From Sphagnum compactum (Eukaryota; Bryophyta; Sphagnopsida; Sphagnales), in NCBI GenBank assembly GCA_965153455.1, contig OZ234501.1, positions 13,454,001 through 13,518,000 of the forward strand: 64,000 bases of DNA, read 5' to 3'. Both the position numbers and the translations under genes were made by a program. The notes beneath the pieces were generated by a model that was given only the letters and a program-made list of their open reading frames with translations, was not told where the DNA came from and made no database searches. Of this stretch, positions 12,145 to 25,000 are shown piece after piece (the stretch's first letter is position 1; each line of letters starts with the position of its first letter).

Positions 12145-12902
12145 AAGTGGTCGATAAAAACCGTAACAACTTCTCGCACACCACACCAAAAGAGCTGCGA
12201 ACGGTCGCAAAAGATGCAGGATCGCGGTGAGAAGAAGTACTCCGAAAATCAGCTCTAGAATCAAAGATCCACAAGTGCAAATCCGGATTTGATCAGTGAG
12301 GGGTGGATGAGGGAAAAGAGGGAGACGCACACATGAGACATACAGAGTACGGGTAGAAGGATCGACAGTCGTGTTAGGTCGAATGACTATTGGTGATATG
12401 ATCGTAATGCTTACAGACCAAACAGTCTTCTGATTGGTTAGTAGGTATCTTTTTCTTTTCAATTTCCTTTTAGTTTGTCTATGTATCTAGATACTATCCT
12501 CTCCCCCCGAATTTTCAATCGCTTCCTCTCATTTTCCTGGATCTTTAAGATCTCTACTCTCATTTTTCTAACAATTTGCACTGCATGGGACGGTGATGTT
12601 GCTAAAGGATAAAGAAATCTTTGAAATATAAAGAAACGCTGACAAGAAAAAGAAAGAAAAAGTCAAGAAGACAGCTTATAGAGTGGAAGAAAAACCCTTT
12701 AAATAAAAATCAAGGATGGGAACCCATCCATCAAAAGTACAAGGCAATGAGAACACAAGTAGACACAACCCAAAGAAAAAACAAAAGTAAACAATCAACA
12801 AAAATCAAGTAAAGACCTATGCAAAGAGAACTCATGGGTACAAAATAACAATCAACAATAACAAAAAAAAAAGGGGACTTAAGACGAAAGAGCTATCATC
12901 GG

Positions 12903-13060
12903 TCACAAATCGATAAATCGACTACAGACGAAGGTGCAATAAAGATCAGGAACTTCGACCAAGTGCAGCAGCCCGCTGATCATTCACAAATCGATAAATC
13001 GACTAGAGACGGAAGTGCGAGAAAAACCAGGAACTTCGACCAAGTGCAGCAGCCCGCTGA
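12903..13060. repeat. 81-bp tandem repeat x2
   Basis: Copy 1 is 12903-12983 and copy 2 is 12984-13060. Both run from TCACAAATCGATAAATCGAC to GGAACTTCGACCAAGTGCAG and then CAGCCCGCTGA. A second, wider duplication flanks it: about 12605-12690 and 13140-13225 share ATCTTTGAAAT(A/G)TAA and AAGAAGACAG(C/T)TTATA. The whole 12.6-13.2 kb block is therefore built from nested duplications, with no gene seen. Confidence 0.9.
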
Positions 13061-13599
13061 AAAATCGCTACAGCTTGCTAAATTGTACAACTTGTAAAGG
13101 AGCAAGGAGCCCTTGCACTAGATCTGACAATGATATTGTTAAATGATTAAAAAATCTTTGAAATGTAAGGAAATGCTGGAAAGAAAGTAAAAATCAAGAA
13201 GACAGTTTATAAAATGGAAGAAATCATACACCTTGTAAGAGAGCCCTTGAAGAATTATGCTTGACAATGGTTATTTGTCAATACCCCCCTCCACCCTGCC
13301 CCCCCAAATGTCAATGCTTTACGTACAGTATAAGGCTCCCATTATGTTTGCAAGGTCCTCAAACCCCAATGCTGGTAGCCACAAGGTGTAGGGATTTCAA
13401 TTAGCCCCTCCTGATCGTATTCCTCTCGAAATAAAAGAAAGAATAGGTAATCTTCATTTTCAATCCTATAGTTCTGGTAAAAAAATATTCTTTGTGATAG
13501 GTACGGTTCTTGATAAAAAAGGAGAGACTTGCCAATGGCGAGAAAGGTCGCAGTCTGTGTGCTCTATTGAGGTCAAGAAATTGTAAGTTGAAAATTTGG

Positions 13600-13715
13600 G
13601 TCGGTTGAGTAACACCTAAGAACCTGCCCTTGGGAGGGGGACAACAGCTGAAAATGGTTGTTAATACCCCATAGGCTGAGGAGCAAAAGGAAGAATCCGC
13701 CCAAGGAGGGGCTTG
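13600..13715 (+). pseudogene. Nuclear plastid DNA insertion: fragment of plastid 16S rRNA gene
   Basis: The stretch reads TGAGTAAC, AAGAACCTGCCCTTGGGAGG, CAACAGCTG, TTAATACCCC, TAGGCTGAGGAGCAAAAGG, AATCCGCCC and GAGGGGCT in the same order and spacing as the 5' part of plastid 16S rRNA (the region just after the first helices, around position 100-230 in bacterial numbering). Recalled from the plastid sequence, most differences are C-to-T or G-to-A (for example CGGCTGC to TGGTTGT, CCGAGG to CCAAGG), the usual decay of methylated transferred DNA. Homology stops abruptly on both sides. It is a dead fragment, not an rRNA gene. Adjacent sequence at 13378-13600 may belong to the same insertion, but I could not confirm it. 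Confidence 0.85.
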
Positions 13716-14300
13716 CTAGGGGTTGAATACAACCATAATTACTCAAAATGAGGAGACTTACCTTAGGAAAGTCCTATTTGAAACAAGTTAAAAGTAGTCA
13801 AATCCAACTGTCAAGTTGCATTCAACTTTAATAGGGGTTTTATGAGTGCAACCCAGCACCCCAACAGACAGTGCTCCAAACTGCACAAACTTTTGCCAGC
13901 ACAATTGCCCCAAGAGCAGCTCCACTGCTGCCCAGTATGTGGCCCTTCAACAAAAAATTGGATGAAGAAAAGGCACAACCTGCCAGTTTGGCTCAACAAA
14001 ATGGTTTTAGCCCTGCACTTTTGCAGGATGTTGAAGCCCGATAAAAGGCACTGCAAAGCCTAATACCTGTTGTTGATTGGCTAGATAATTTGATTAGTCC
14101 AGGTGGGTTGCTATTAGTGGTCTCCCACCTATTGCAGTCCCAGTTTTAGTTTCATGGGTGGGGTTGGAAAAAAGTAAATAACTAAACTTGAATGTGAGAA
14201 ATAATTTTGCAAGGGTCACAAACTCAGCACCTCTGGGGATGCTCTAAAGAACAAAAGGCAAAGCAGGAACAGGTTTTTAGTTTTTACAATCAGAAGAAAA

Positions 14301-14425
14301 GGGTCTCAAAATAGACTCAAACGCAAGTGGAGGGTATCCAAGATCCAAATAGGGTCTCAGGATAGACTCAAAACTGCAAGTTGAGGGTCTATAAGATTAG
14401 AATAGGGTTTCTAAGATTAAACTCC
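14301..14425. repeat. 51-52-bp tandem repeat, about 2.4 copies
   Basis: Copies begin at 14301, 14352 and 14404 with GGGTCTCA or GGGTTTCT followed by ATAGACTCAAA-like sequence and a purine-rich GAGGGT block. The third copy is truncated. It is non-coding, in a spacer. Confidence 0.75.
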
Positions 14426-14429
14426 CTTC

Positions 14430-15780
14430 TCATGTGTTAAGAGTGTTCACAGCTTGACAAATAAGGACTTTATGGATTTTGTAACGTCCTCATGATTTGC
14501 TTGGTGGGGACGGGTGTTGATCTGCTATATATATTGAAAAATGGCATGGTCAATATAAGTTATATCGGTCTATGCTTCGGTATCCAGGAGCATGTGAGGC
14601 TGGTATCATGACCTGAGGCAATATCAGCTTGATGCTCGTATCACCTCCTAGTAAGACGGAGGCAATACTGACCTCACACTAATCTTACCTTGCTATGACT
14701 TTCAAAGGAATCTTATTGTCATCCCTAGCAAATATTTAGGGTGAAACAAAAGTTCAAAGTGGGATAGGGACATTATATAAGTGAATATTAGCTTATTGTA
14801 ATCTAGCTTGAAACATGTAGGGTATGTCTATGATAAAATGACCCATTGCACCTGTAATGACTCTTTAATAACATGTGTGTAAATTTTCAACTTGATTTAG
14901 GATTCAATATGTTTCATATATATCTACATATTTTGATATAATATACATTAAAGAATGATACATTTAAATATGAATAATTTCTATCAACATTTCCGAGTGA
15001 GCAAGTTCTAACTTATCACTTAAAACCATCCCTAATGTCCATAATAAATTAAATAAGAATTTTTGAAATTGATCTAAAGTTTATTAAGAAGTTTTTATAT
15101 TAATAAAAAACAAATCATTATTACATTGTGCTTGATTTGAGATCATCATTTGAATTCATGTAAAAATAAAGTTTTAATTTTAAAAATATAATTCAAACAT
15201 AAATATTGTGCAATGATTACACGTCAAGTCAACTTTCAGTGTCAACTCTTTATTATTGTGCCTTTGAAAAAAAGGTGTTGAGTGTGCTTAGTTTTACCCA
15301 AAACTTTACTTACCCTTTAACAATTCAATAGGAAATAAGAGATGATGAAATGTTGAAGTCATGTTGATGTCAAGGGATTAGATTTTTTTTTGGTAGTTCC
15401 CCAATTGATCTTCTGTCCGTCAAAAGCATTCATGAAAAGAAACATATGGGTCTCAACTCAGACAACAACATTGTTGACCACGTATAAGAATTTTCTGTCT
15501 AATCTGCATTGGGGACTAGCTAATCCAAGCTACAAGCAACTTTGAATGCCACTCATCCAGCCAGAAAACTGTGTAGGGACTAGCCAGAGTACTTGTGGAA
15601 CATCATGAAAACCAACAAGCTATTCAAGCAACCAGCTTGTTATCTTTGGGAATGGAAGGCAGATGCTTAACATAATCACATGAGTGTAGTGGAGATGTAG
15701 TTGTTGCAATCCCTGGGGAAGCAACAACATTGGATCGAAAGGTGAGCAGCTAGAGTAGTTCAAAGCTGGTTCATAGAGCA
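14430..15780. other. Spacer with no supported gene
   Basis: Mixed-composition DNA. A TGTAACGTCC-type sequence at about 14480 resembles the start of some LTRs, but no matching end, primer-binding site or polyprotein is present. Nothing else is recognisable. Confidence 0.4.
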
Positions 15781-15783
15781 GTT

Positions 15784-16381
15784 GTGGATAAGAACTCCAT
15801 GCATGAGGAATATTCACATTATGAATCAAGCTCTCATGTGTTCCTGGACAAGGGGCTCAAAGGCCACTCTGTATTTGGTTATCCAGGCTTATTGAGCTGC
15901 AAAAAGATCGAAGTCTGGGTTAGGCCAGTAGGTGTCATTTACAGTTATAGGAATGTGGAGATGCATCATGAGTTGATGACCACCACGGCTGCAGTACTAG
16001 CCGCTGGTCTAGATGAAAATTGAACTCAGCAGTAAATACGAGTGTAGCAGAAATCAAATCAGCGGGCGCAGTTGGAGGCAAAAGCTAAGTAAAATTATCC
16101 AGACCCATATAAATCAATCTGGCGATTTGAATCATGCTCTTGATAGATTATCTTTTGAACTTGCTATTATAACTTCCTCATCTTCAATTTTCATCTTCAA
16201 TTTTATTTTCCTGGAATTGTTCAGGATTATTTCAGAATTTGTGTCTCTGTGCTGCAAGAACAACATATGGATTCTTCCTTTAGACCATATTGCACCTGCA
16301 TGGTCCAATGAAACCAAGAGCTCTGCACTCTCTGCACCTCTTACATTCCTCCCAAACTTAGGCCACCTAGAGATTAATTAG
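15784..16381 (+). other. Moderate-GC region with open frames on both strands, gene doubtful
   Basis: On the plus strand an ATG-containing frame (ATG at 15799) runs to TGA at 16021 and includes YSHYESSSHVFLDKGLKG and KKIEVWVRPVGVIYSY. A second frame begins at ATG 16013 and ends at 16381. On the minus strand, 15829-15620 reads NIPHAWSSYPQLLYEP. That minus frame extends upstream through one TGA, then back to a CTTTTTGCAG acceptor-like site, which looks like a decayed terminal exon. No family is recognised on either strand. It could be a pseudogene, a non-coding transcript or chance. Confidence 0.2.
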
Positions 16382-18950
16382 TAGAACTTGAGGAAGAACA
16401 CTTGAGCCATTGACATCTTCAATTAGAAAATGTCCACCTTTGAAAGATTACTTGGTTGTAACAAAAATGTAGACATATCTAGACTTTGTGTCAAGTCTAT
16501 AGTCCACGTTGTTTGTAGTTGGTGTGGCAAATTATGTTGTGCCATTCTTGGTCATATAATGTGTACCATAAGGTCATGATTAGTTTACGGTATCAAATGT
16601 ATTTTCATTGTTAGGGTTAAACCCTAAACCCAAGTTTGAAACTTGTTTAAGAATGATTAGCAAGGGTTCAAAGCCAATCCATGGGGAAAATATTATTATA
16701 AGTGCATTTTCTTTTCATTTTACATGCTGAAAAATTTATATTCTGTGAGGGAATTGACTGAAGAAATTCACTTGCGATGCACCGTCATATTAGTTGCAAC
16801 GACTAATGTCATCATTTGATGGTTTTATGTACATTTTTTTCACACCAAAGTTTTCATAAAAGAACAACAAAAAAATAAACATAAAATTCAATGATACAAC
16901 GATCTACAAACCTATGAATATCAGTTAATTTTCATGAGAACTGAAGTTTTCATGATTGAGAAGCTCCTCCTCCCCAGTGGCTCTAGCTTGTGACCTCTTC
17001 TTCTTTAAGAAAGGGTTGTATGCATTAGTAGACTATTTGTATAATACTAACCAAGTGTGTTGCATGATATACATACCTCCCCCTGTTGTTACAATAAAAC
17101 CAACTTAGATTCACTAGATTTGACAAGAATTTTCAAATGAAGTTCCAAATGTAACATCTCAAGGTGGAAAAACTGTTAAGATGGTTACCAACCAAAACTC
17201 CTCATACCTGTATGACCCACGACTACAGCAACCACAAAAAATCCTTTTAACTTCACTGCCAACTTCAACTAAAATCAAGATTTTCCCTTTCTTATTTTTC
17301 CTATCTGATTAGTGTTTCCATTTCGCAAACGTGCCATTGGAAAGATGGCAATGCAAAAATGGCAAGTGGTTATACCTACTTTTCCACCTATATATCTTGC
17401 AATAAATTTGCTTGATTTCAACACATTAGTTCATTTGGCGTCATTTATCTTCAAATTATGTTCAGTATAATTTATCATTTAACATTAATCTTCAAAGATT
17501 CAAAGGGTTATAGTATTAGTGTACTATACAGAGGGTTTTGAATAGGCTTGTGCGAAAAAAAATTGTTATGGCCAATGAAATTGCAGGATTTGGTGGTCTG
17601 AATTTCTTTTCTTCTTAGATATCTTGAGTAAGCTGACAGTTGAATGTGTCTTAGGGTTTTGGTGAGTTTGTGTGAATTTTAAAGGACCAATGGAAATGGT
17701 TAGAAGGGACCATTAATTTCAATGTTCAGCAGAATAGCGTTCTGTGTAGGCCCAAAGATTTTTAATTCAAGCCAATTGGATTATAGATTTGGTGGGCTGA
17801 CTTTGTTTTCTTAGTTATCTTGAGTAAAGCACGAGTTCAATGTTTATGGTAGCTATTTACAGACCGGGTTCTAACACATCCCTTGTGCACTTCGTTTACA
17901 TGTAGTATCGCTCAAAATCGCTATGCACAATTACTTCATTCTCTGGAACACACCTACTGATCTACAAAAAACATTTCCCACATCAATTCAACTACATATA
18001 CAAAGTGACAGCAGAATTCAAGCAGTCTGAATCAAATGCATTGTAGACCACTCCATTGCACTTAGAAACTTAACAAAAGTTCATTGCAACAAGGAACAAA
18101 GAGGAGAGTTCACAACCCCAAAGAAGTGCAGCCAACTCAACAATGGGGATGGACATTTTTCAACTATTTGTTTTTGAGGCCAAGATCGTGACATTGTTAG
18201 CTCATACCCATGGAGGATATGAAAATCAGAAGTTGAATTGTCTACCAGAACTCACATTTGAAATCTTGGCAAGATGCATGCATTGCCCACATCACTGCTT
18301 GCTTCCACCAAAAATGGACACATTCCTGGCAACATTTTAATCACATTGCAACCCAGTTCATTAATGCATTGGAGAAACAAAAAAGTTCCTGGTTAGACAT
18401 TCAACTGAACCTTAACATCCTGAATCTCCACTTGTATTGGCACATCCAAGAGTCAACTTGCCATGAAGAGTCCACTTGCCACAGCCCACTACAGTCAGGA
18501 TTGAGATTTCTAGAGAAGACCTTGAGATCTGAGTCCTGCAACCTCATATAAATTCAGCTGCAATTCTCATTTCCCCCACAGAAGTAATTCAGCACCACAT
18601 TTGAAGGTGTGACCCCATAACTTTTGGGACTCTTAACAGTTCAAACAACAGCCTTACAACCACAAAAGAAGTAGAGATCCTGATAATTACAGAAACTATT
18701 ACATTTTTGAGGCATCAGAATATCAGTAAACTAACACAAAATCTTCAAATGGAACAGTGCATTAATCCAGCAATGGAACACACTGTCCGGTGCCATGCAC
18801 CTAATTTGGTTGTGAGAACACAATGGTAAAGAGCCCAATTGAATATTAAAATCAGTTTTGATTCAGGTTCATGCTGCACTTTTATTCTACAGGCTGAGTA
18901 ACCAAAGCATCTTGGAATGGAAAAACAAAAATTTACATCACTGAGGGCAT
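16382..18950. other. Spacer 3' of the SPPL gene
   Basis: At 16611-16631 a palindromic pair of telobox motifs (TTAGGGTT / AACCCTAAACCC) occurs; teloboxes are often found in plant promoters, but no plus- or minus-strand gene starts nearby. The last few hundred bases before 19055 should hold the SPPL 3' UTR. Frames at 18.1-18.6 kb show no family resemblance. Confidence 0.4.
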
Positions 18951-19055
18951 CCATTTTGCAGAGCAGATAGCTGCTGTGTCAGTTGAACCAAGCTTTCCCT
19001 GATATCTTGAGGAAGCATACTGGTATTCAACTGAAAACTTGAAGAATTAGCTATA

Positions 19056-22000
19056 CTAACTTTGAGGAATGTCAAGTGGAGTAAAATCCTCATGATACAG
19101 TTGATTATTCTGTGCCTCATTGCTTTGTGTTGAGGTCTCTAGTTTGCCTGATGTGTCCTCTCCATTGTTCCACAGGTCCTTCAACTCTTTCCGCCACCAG
19201 CCTAACAAAATCACTGTGCCTGTTCCACATTTCCACTAATTAGAGACTGATTGCAGGCATTATATTGGCCCATTTGATGACCACCAACCCACATGAACAT
19301 GCAGTTTGATGTAGCATTACCCTAGTGTACATGGAACTAGAAGATGAAAACTGGAGCATGAGTTTCCAAAAGCTCCAGAACATGAATTCTTATCCTAAAC
19401 CCCATGGACTGTGAACATACCTAAAGTAAAGGGCACAATGTAGAGTAGGGCAGGTTGCCCATTTCCATCCATCAAATTGAGTGCCACATATGTTGTGAAC
19501 AACCCTGCAAATTGAGAAAACATTGTAATATCACCGATGATTGTGAGAAAATGTCACCAATCTACCAACCACAATTACTGAGCCAGATAAACTTAGAAAG
19601 GTAACACCTCAGTGGACCTCCTTGATTTTTTAGCATCCTCAAAAAAATTCTCCAGATTTTGGCTGGAGTCTAGCAACTGAAAAGCATGATTGCTTGCCAA
19701 TTGCAGCCACATTAACTGAGCCAGAATCTTAACCATTATGGCAATACCATGGTATTTCAGCAAGAGCTCACTTTTGTGTCTAGCAAGAGCTCATGCATGT
19801 CAAACAAATAAAAGAAAAGGCAGTTCACCCAATGTCAAACTCAGGTCCTTACCTACACCATAACCAATTGTTGTCCATAAGAAGTATCCATTGAAGAAGT
19901 TCTTTTTAGCCATCCAGTCATACCTGCCAAGACGTAATCTTGAACAGTCAGTGAACTGCAGTGGCATCAGCCATGAGACACAGGTTGAGGAAACGATATC
20001 AGGAGACTGGGTGCTTAAGTTTTGAGTTTGTATGGGATGCAGTGTGTCCACTCTAGCTAGGCAACACTGTGAGATCCTTTTAGAATGGAGCTGCTTTTTC
20101 ACAGGTCATGTCCTACATTTCCATCCTTAACCTAAATTACAGAGAAGAAGCTACTTCAGCTTTACATTTGGCATCCCAGAGTTTCTGAAAACCCCTGTGC
20201 TTAAAGGTGTGCAAGTGGCTGTCTATAAGAGTCACCTACTTCCAGTCAGCATGGAAGCCTCTTTGTGGCTCACCCAATAGGTTACAAGCATATACTAGGC
20301 CAATTACAGAACTATGGTTCCTACTGTTTTGATTTTCTGTAGCAACTGAGCACTCTACATACCCCATATTAAACAGGAGGTGAACAGCCAGAGTGAATAA
20401 AACGAACCTACAGTATTGGAACAATATCTCATCTCATGAGCAAAAAGGAAGGACCTAAGTTGACTAACAAGCAAGAAAAGAGGAATCTTCAAAAAGGCAA
20501 AGGCAGGGTTATCACCTAAGACAGAAGGAGACAAGAAGGCCTGGAAGGAGGATATCACCAAAGCCAATAATACTATAACCGCCCCATGGATCATACAGAC
20601 GTGGAACTTTCAGGAGCATAGGAATGCCCTCTCCATTACTCTTGTCACCCCTTGCAACCTGGACACCACAACTCTTAGTGAAACATCCATTCCCATGAAG
20701 TAGTCTCCTCTCCTCCAGATCTTATAACCCCAGACACTAGAAACTTAACATCTTCACTGGCCTGTTTTACTAATGCTACCTTAGTCCACACAAATGACCT
20801 ACTTTCATTAGCCATGATCTGGCATCCAGATTAGATCCGACTCTAAGGAGCCCGTCACATCTGTAGAATTTTCAGGATACTGGACTTTGGATGCATTTAA
20901 ACACGCTTCCTGTTGTGGTCTTGTGTGCTGGTGATAAGACATATCTATGAGATTTCAGAGAAAGCTCCAGAATAAAACTTTGAACATAACTGTTGTGTCG
21001 GTTCCAGCACAGCTAAAATCAAGTGACAAGAATGAGGCCAGTCATAAGAGTCACTCACAACATATCAGACCATCAACTTGATCATGAATAGCAGTGACTA
21101 GCTGCTAAGACTCCTCATTGACTTCATCAGCAAGCAACAGTGGGTTAGATAACTACATGATAGTCTGCCCAAAATTTTGGGCAAACAATTATATGAGAAT
21201 ATGTGTCCTGAGTTTGTGTCACATTTCTGTAAGAAACTGGAAGACTCAGTCATGGTGCTGGCGAGCACTGATTAGAGAAATAGCTTATCCAAAAAGTCAA
21301 TAATATAATCATTCAAACTTGATGATAAGGAAGAACACATTTAACACAATCCTCTAAGAAACCAGAATTTGTATCCAGTCAGATGTCTTAGTGACTGAGA
21401 CCTTGATACTCCTAACTGCTGCACTGAGAAAATAAAATGTGACAACAGCACCAGTCATAGAACATACCACAATCATAACACTCTCCTGGAAGATGAGGGG
21501 CGACACAAACACCCAGAATATATCATAAAAGAACGCACAGCTCAGAAGCACTGTAGACACCTGTGTTCCATCCCAACCCACATATCAAAACTTTGCAATC
21601 AATAGTTGACATCACCGATGTCATGACAGCAAGGCTAGAATCAGAAAAGTTGTGACAAATGTTCCTTCAACATGCTAAAAAACAATGCCATTGTGAGTGG
21701 TCAGGAGCATACCTTGATGTTAGGTAGCCGAACAATCTGAAGGACTGTCAAAATCAACGAAATGCCCTGGAATGAAAAGAATGTGAGACAAACACTTTAG
21801 AAATGTTGAACAATCCCTCCTACTGATTCAGCAAGTTGTGAAGTAGACAACCTTGCCTACGTAGAAAATCACATGCAGTAAAAAATATATAAAAGATAGT
21901 ACCAAACAACTGTTGATTTCTGCTATTAGAGATGCTAAAAATCTGACCACTGATAGTGCTAGATGAAGAGAGATGATGGAACATAACTACAGGGGACCAA

Positions 22001-25000
22001 CTGTGCAGCACAACTCTGGCACAGTAAGAACTACAAGGTTAAGATGGGACCATTCAAAACAGGTTCCTTTCAGGAGGCCATATGGAACACAAGAAAAAGC
22101 ATGGAGAGGACAGAAATCAATCTCATCATGTGGAAGGGGTATGGTGGTGAAGATGCATACCAGTATATCCTGGCCAACCCAAGCAAAAGAGGCTTGACGA
22201 TAAACACCCCATAGCACACTAAAGGTGATGCAAAAGGGTGCCACAATGAGTCCAAGCTTCGACAGTGGCCCCAGAACTGGAACATTGATATATGTCCCTG
22301 CCTCTCTTGGAAACCACCTGCAGCAATCACATGCATTAATTCTCCGATGAATTTTTTTGAATCTTGTCACCAGAACAGATTAGCCTGCTGCACATATATC
22401 TGAAGCCAGGTGGTTTCAAGAACTGCTCAGATCTATCACCAGATCCTTGTTAATTGCCTGCAAATGGGATTCTCCAAGCCATAATAGGCCAGAAGTTCTC
22501 AAGTGGTGCACAGATTGGCACATTTACATTTTAACATGACACAACCCACATTACAGAGAATTCCAGTTTGCCACAGCAGCTTGGACATATTCACATTACA
22601 ACCTTCTCTCAAACACTTGGGTTTAAGGCTCTCAGCTGATTCTAGGCTGGAATACCATAAAGACAAAAGCATCTGCCAACATCAAGACAAGTCTGAGAGA
22701 TCAATGAAATTACAGACAAAACTACACAACAACACTTTTATTAAGGTAGTTATGTCAGTTCCAGCCACACCAAAACAAAAACAACAAGATTGAGTTATAT
22801 GGTCATAACCTTGTTAATGTCACTCACAAAGTATCAGACCATCACCTTCATCGTGAATGTCAGTGACTAGCTGCCATTCCTTCCCACTGACTTCATCAGC
22901 TCCACAATAGTGGGTGTAGATAAGTATATAATAATCTGCAAATTTCAGGAAAACAACTAAAGAAAAATCTACATCATGAGTCCCTGTTGCATTTCTAGAA
23001 GCAGGGGCAAGACTCAGTTATGATGTTGACCAAGCCACATCACATCTCACAGTATCTAACATACCAGTACAGACAATGAGTGGCCAACAGAGATGACCAC
23101 CTTCACTGGAAGTCACATTGGGATCCAATCTTAGGATTTTGTGTAGAAGTGGCTGAATACTGAATCCCAATTGCAGGCCACACATAACCAAGTATAGAAA
23201 CTAAGGCACTTGAATCTAGTAAGGAATATTACAAAGTACCTTGAGAGAAGTGAAACAACACAAGTTTGCAAACCCTGCACAAGGCAATCATTCACTAGTA
23301 GAGTCAGAATATGAGACACAGGAGCGACAAAGTACAATTTCAAGCTCCAACTCAATTCGGTAACTCAGAAACTGGAAAGAGGGGTGGCACAATACCTCAA
23401 AACCCCCAATGCAGAAGAGGACGACTAGGAGAATTAGGAACCAATTTGACATGAAGTAGTAAAGAAGGATTAGAAACACAGACGCCAGCACCAAAAAGAG
23501 CACTGCTGACACTATATTGATGTCCACTATATCCTTCTCCTCCACATCTGACTCTGTTGGATACGGATCTGCCCCCTCCTGCAGCCCCCAAAAACATACA
23601 GTTTATTAGGTTTCACACCAACAACCTGACCACATGTTCAATGAGCTCAACAGCAACATGTATGACAGTGACAACTACCATAACATCTGCACTGACTTCA
23701 CCAGTTCCCACCAGTAGGTATAGGCTATTGTCAAATTGCAACCAACTTCCTGAGTTTCTATTGCAAATCTGGAAGTAACAGGAATGCTTGGCTGTGATGC
23801 TAGCTAGCTCACAAGCATTAAGGAAAATATCGATGTGATTGCAGAGATAACTCCACAAAAATATGCAAGACGCAACATAGATGCAACATAGCTGTACCTT
23901 GAGTCGACGATAGTGCTCTTGAGCTGCCTCCTTGGCTGTCCAGGCAGACCAGAATGACGCCCCAAGGATAGTGCCCACAGCCATCACCCACAGGAACACC
24001 TCTGATATGTCTACTATTGGTCGCTTTGGTGAGAAGAGCAACACCCTAACTGCGAAAAAAGGGGGAAAAGACAGGGCAGATTCAGCTGAGCAGTTTGTGG
24101 TCAGAGCAAGATCTTAGGACAAATCTCAAATGAGAGTCCAAAGAACACTGAGTAAACATAATTTGCCTTGGAGACCATCAATTGTCCCCAGTTCTCTTCA
24201 CAAAGAATGTGAATGAATCTACATAGCTATAAGGTGACCAAAGCCATTTACACCCTTGTAATACCTCACTAAAGTGACAGCAGTTTCTTGGTCAAAGATA
24301 AAGCTGATAATTTCCACAAAAGGATTGGACTGCTTTCACCAAAAGCAATATTTCTCCAAAACTCATGGAAAACAGTTGCTCATGTCCTGACAGAATTCAC
24401 AATGCCATGCAGAGAGTCACTCATGCAATCACAAGAAAGGGGTTTCAACCCCCAATAGCACAATTTCTGACCGGACAGTGACCTCTAACCTCACAAAATG
24501 GTCCAAATGCATGAGAATAGAAACCTGACTCACATCAAGTATAAACCTGCAACAATTTTACTAACATTAATCACCCCCCCAGTGTCTTTTTTTGTGTGAG
24601 TGCAGTAGGGTTAAAGAATGGTCATTGACATTTTCACACTAAAGCAAGCAATCTAGATATACCTTCACCATGAAGCATCGCCTTCTCCAAGCTTTCTCCA
24701 GCTGACTTTGGAACCATTACTGATGGTATTGTAATATCTGTGTATGTCTCATTCTTTGAGCACACCATCTTGTACAGCTCTGCAAAAGATTAAAGAGTAC
24801 ACAAAGGAAACAATGATAAGTCTATCTCATTGTCTGTTCCTTAGTCCCTTGATTGGACACAAACCAGCAAAACACACAAGGAGATTGCAATGGTTTAGGA
24901 GGGTGCAAATTCAGAACAGTAATTTAAGTGAGGTGTGCACCAAGGTGTAAGTGGGAGCATCAATTCATGGATCGGAAAAGAAGGGATTTAACATTGCATA

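Noticed and set aside
14480-15000. Possible solo LTR starting TGTAACGTCC
   Set aside because: No matching CA end, target duplication, primer-binding site or polyprotein was found.
22030-22200. Open frames on the plus strand opposite SPPL exon 8
   Set aside because: They mirror the conserved exon on the other strand and have no start context or homology.
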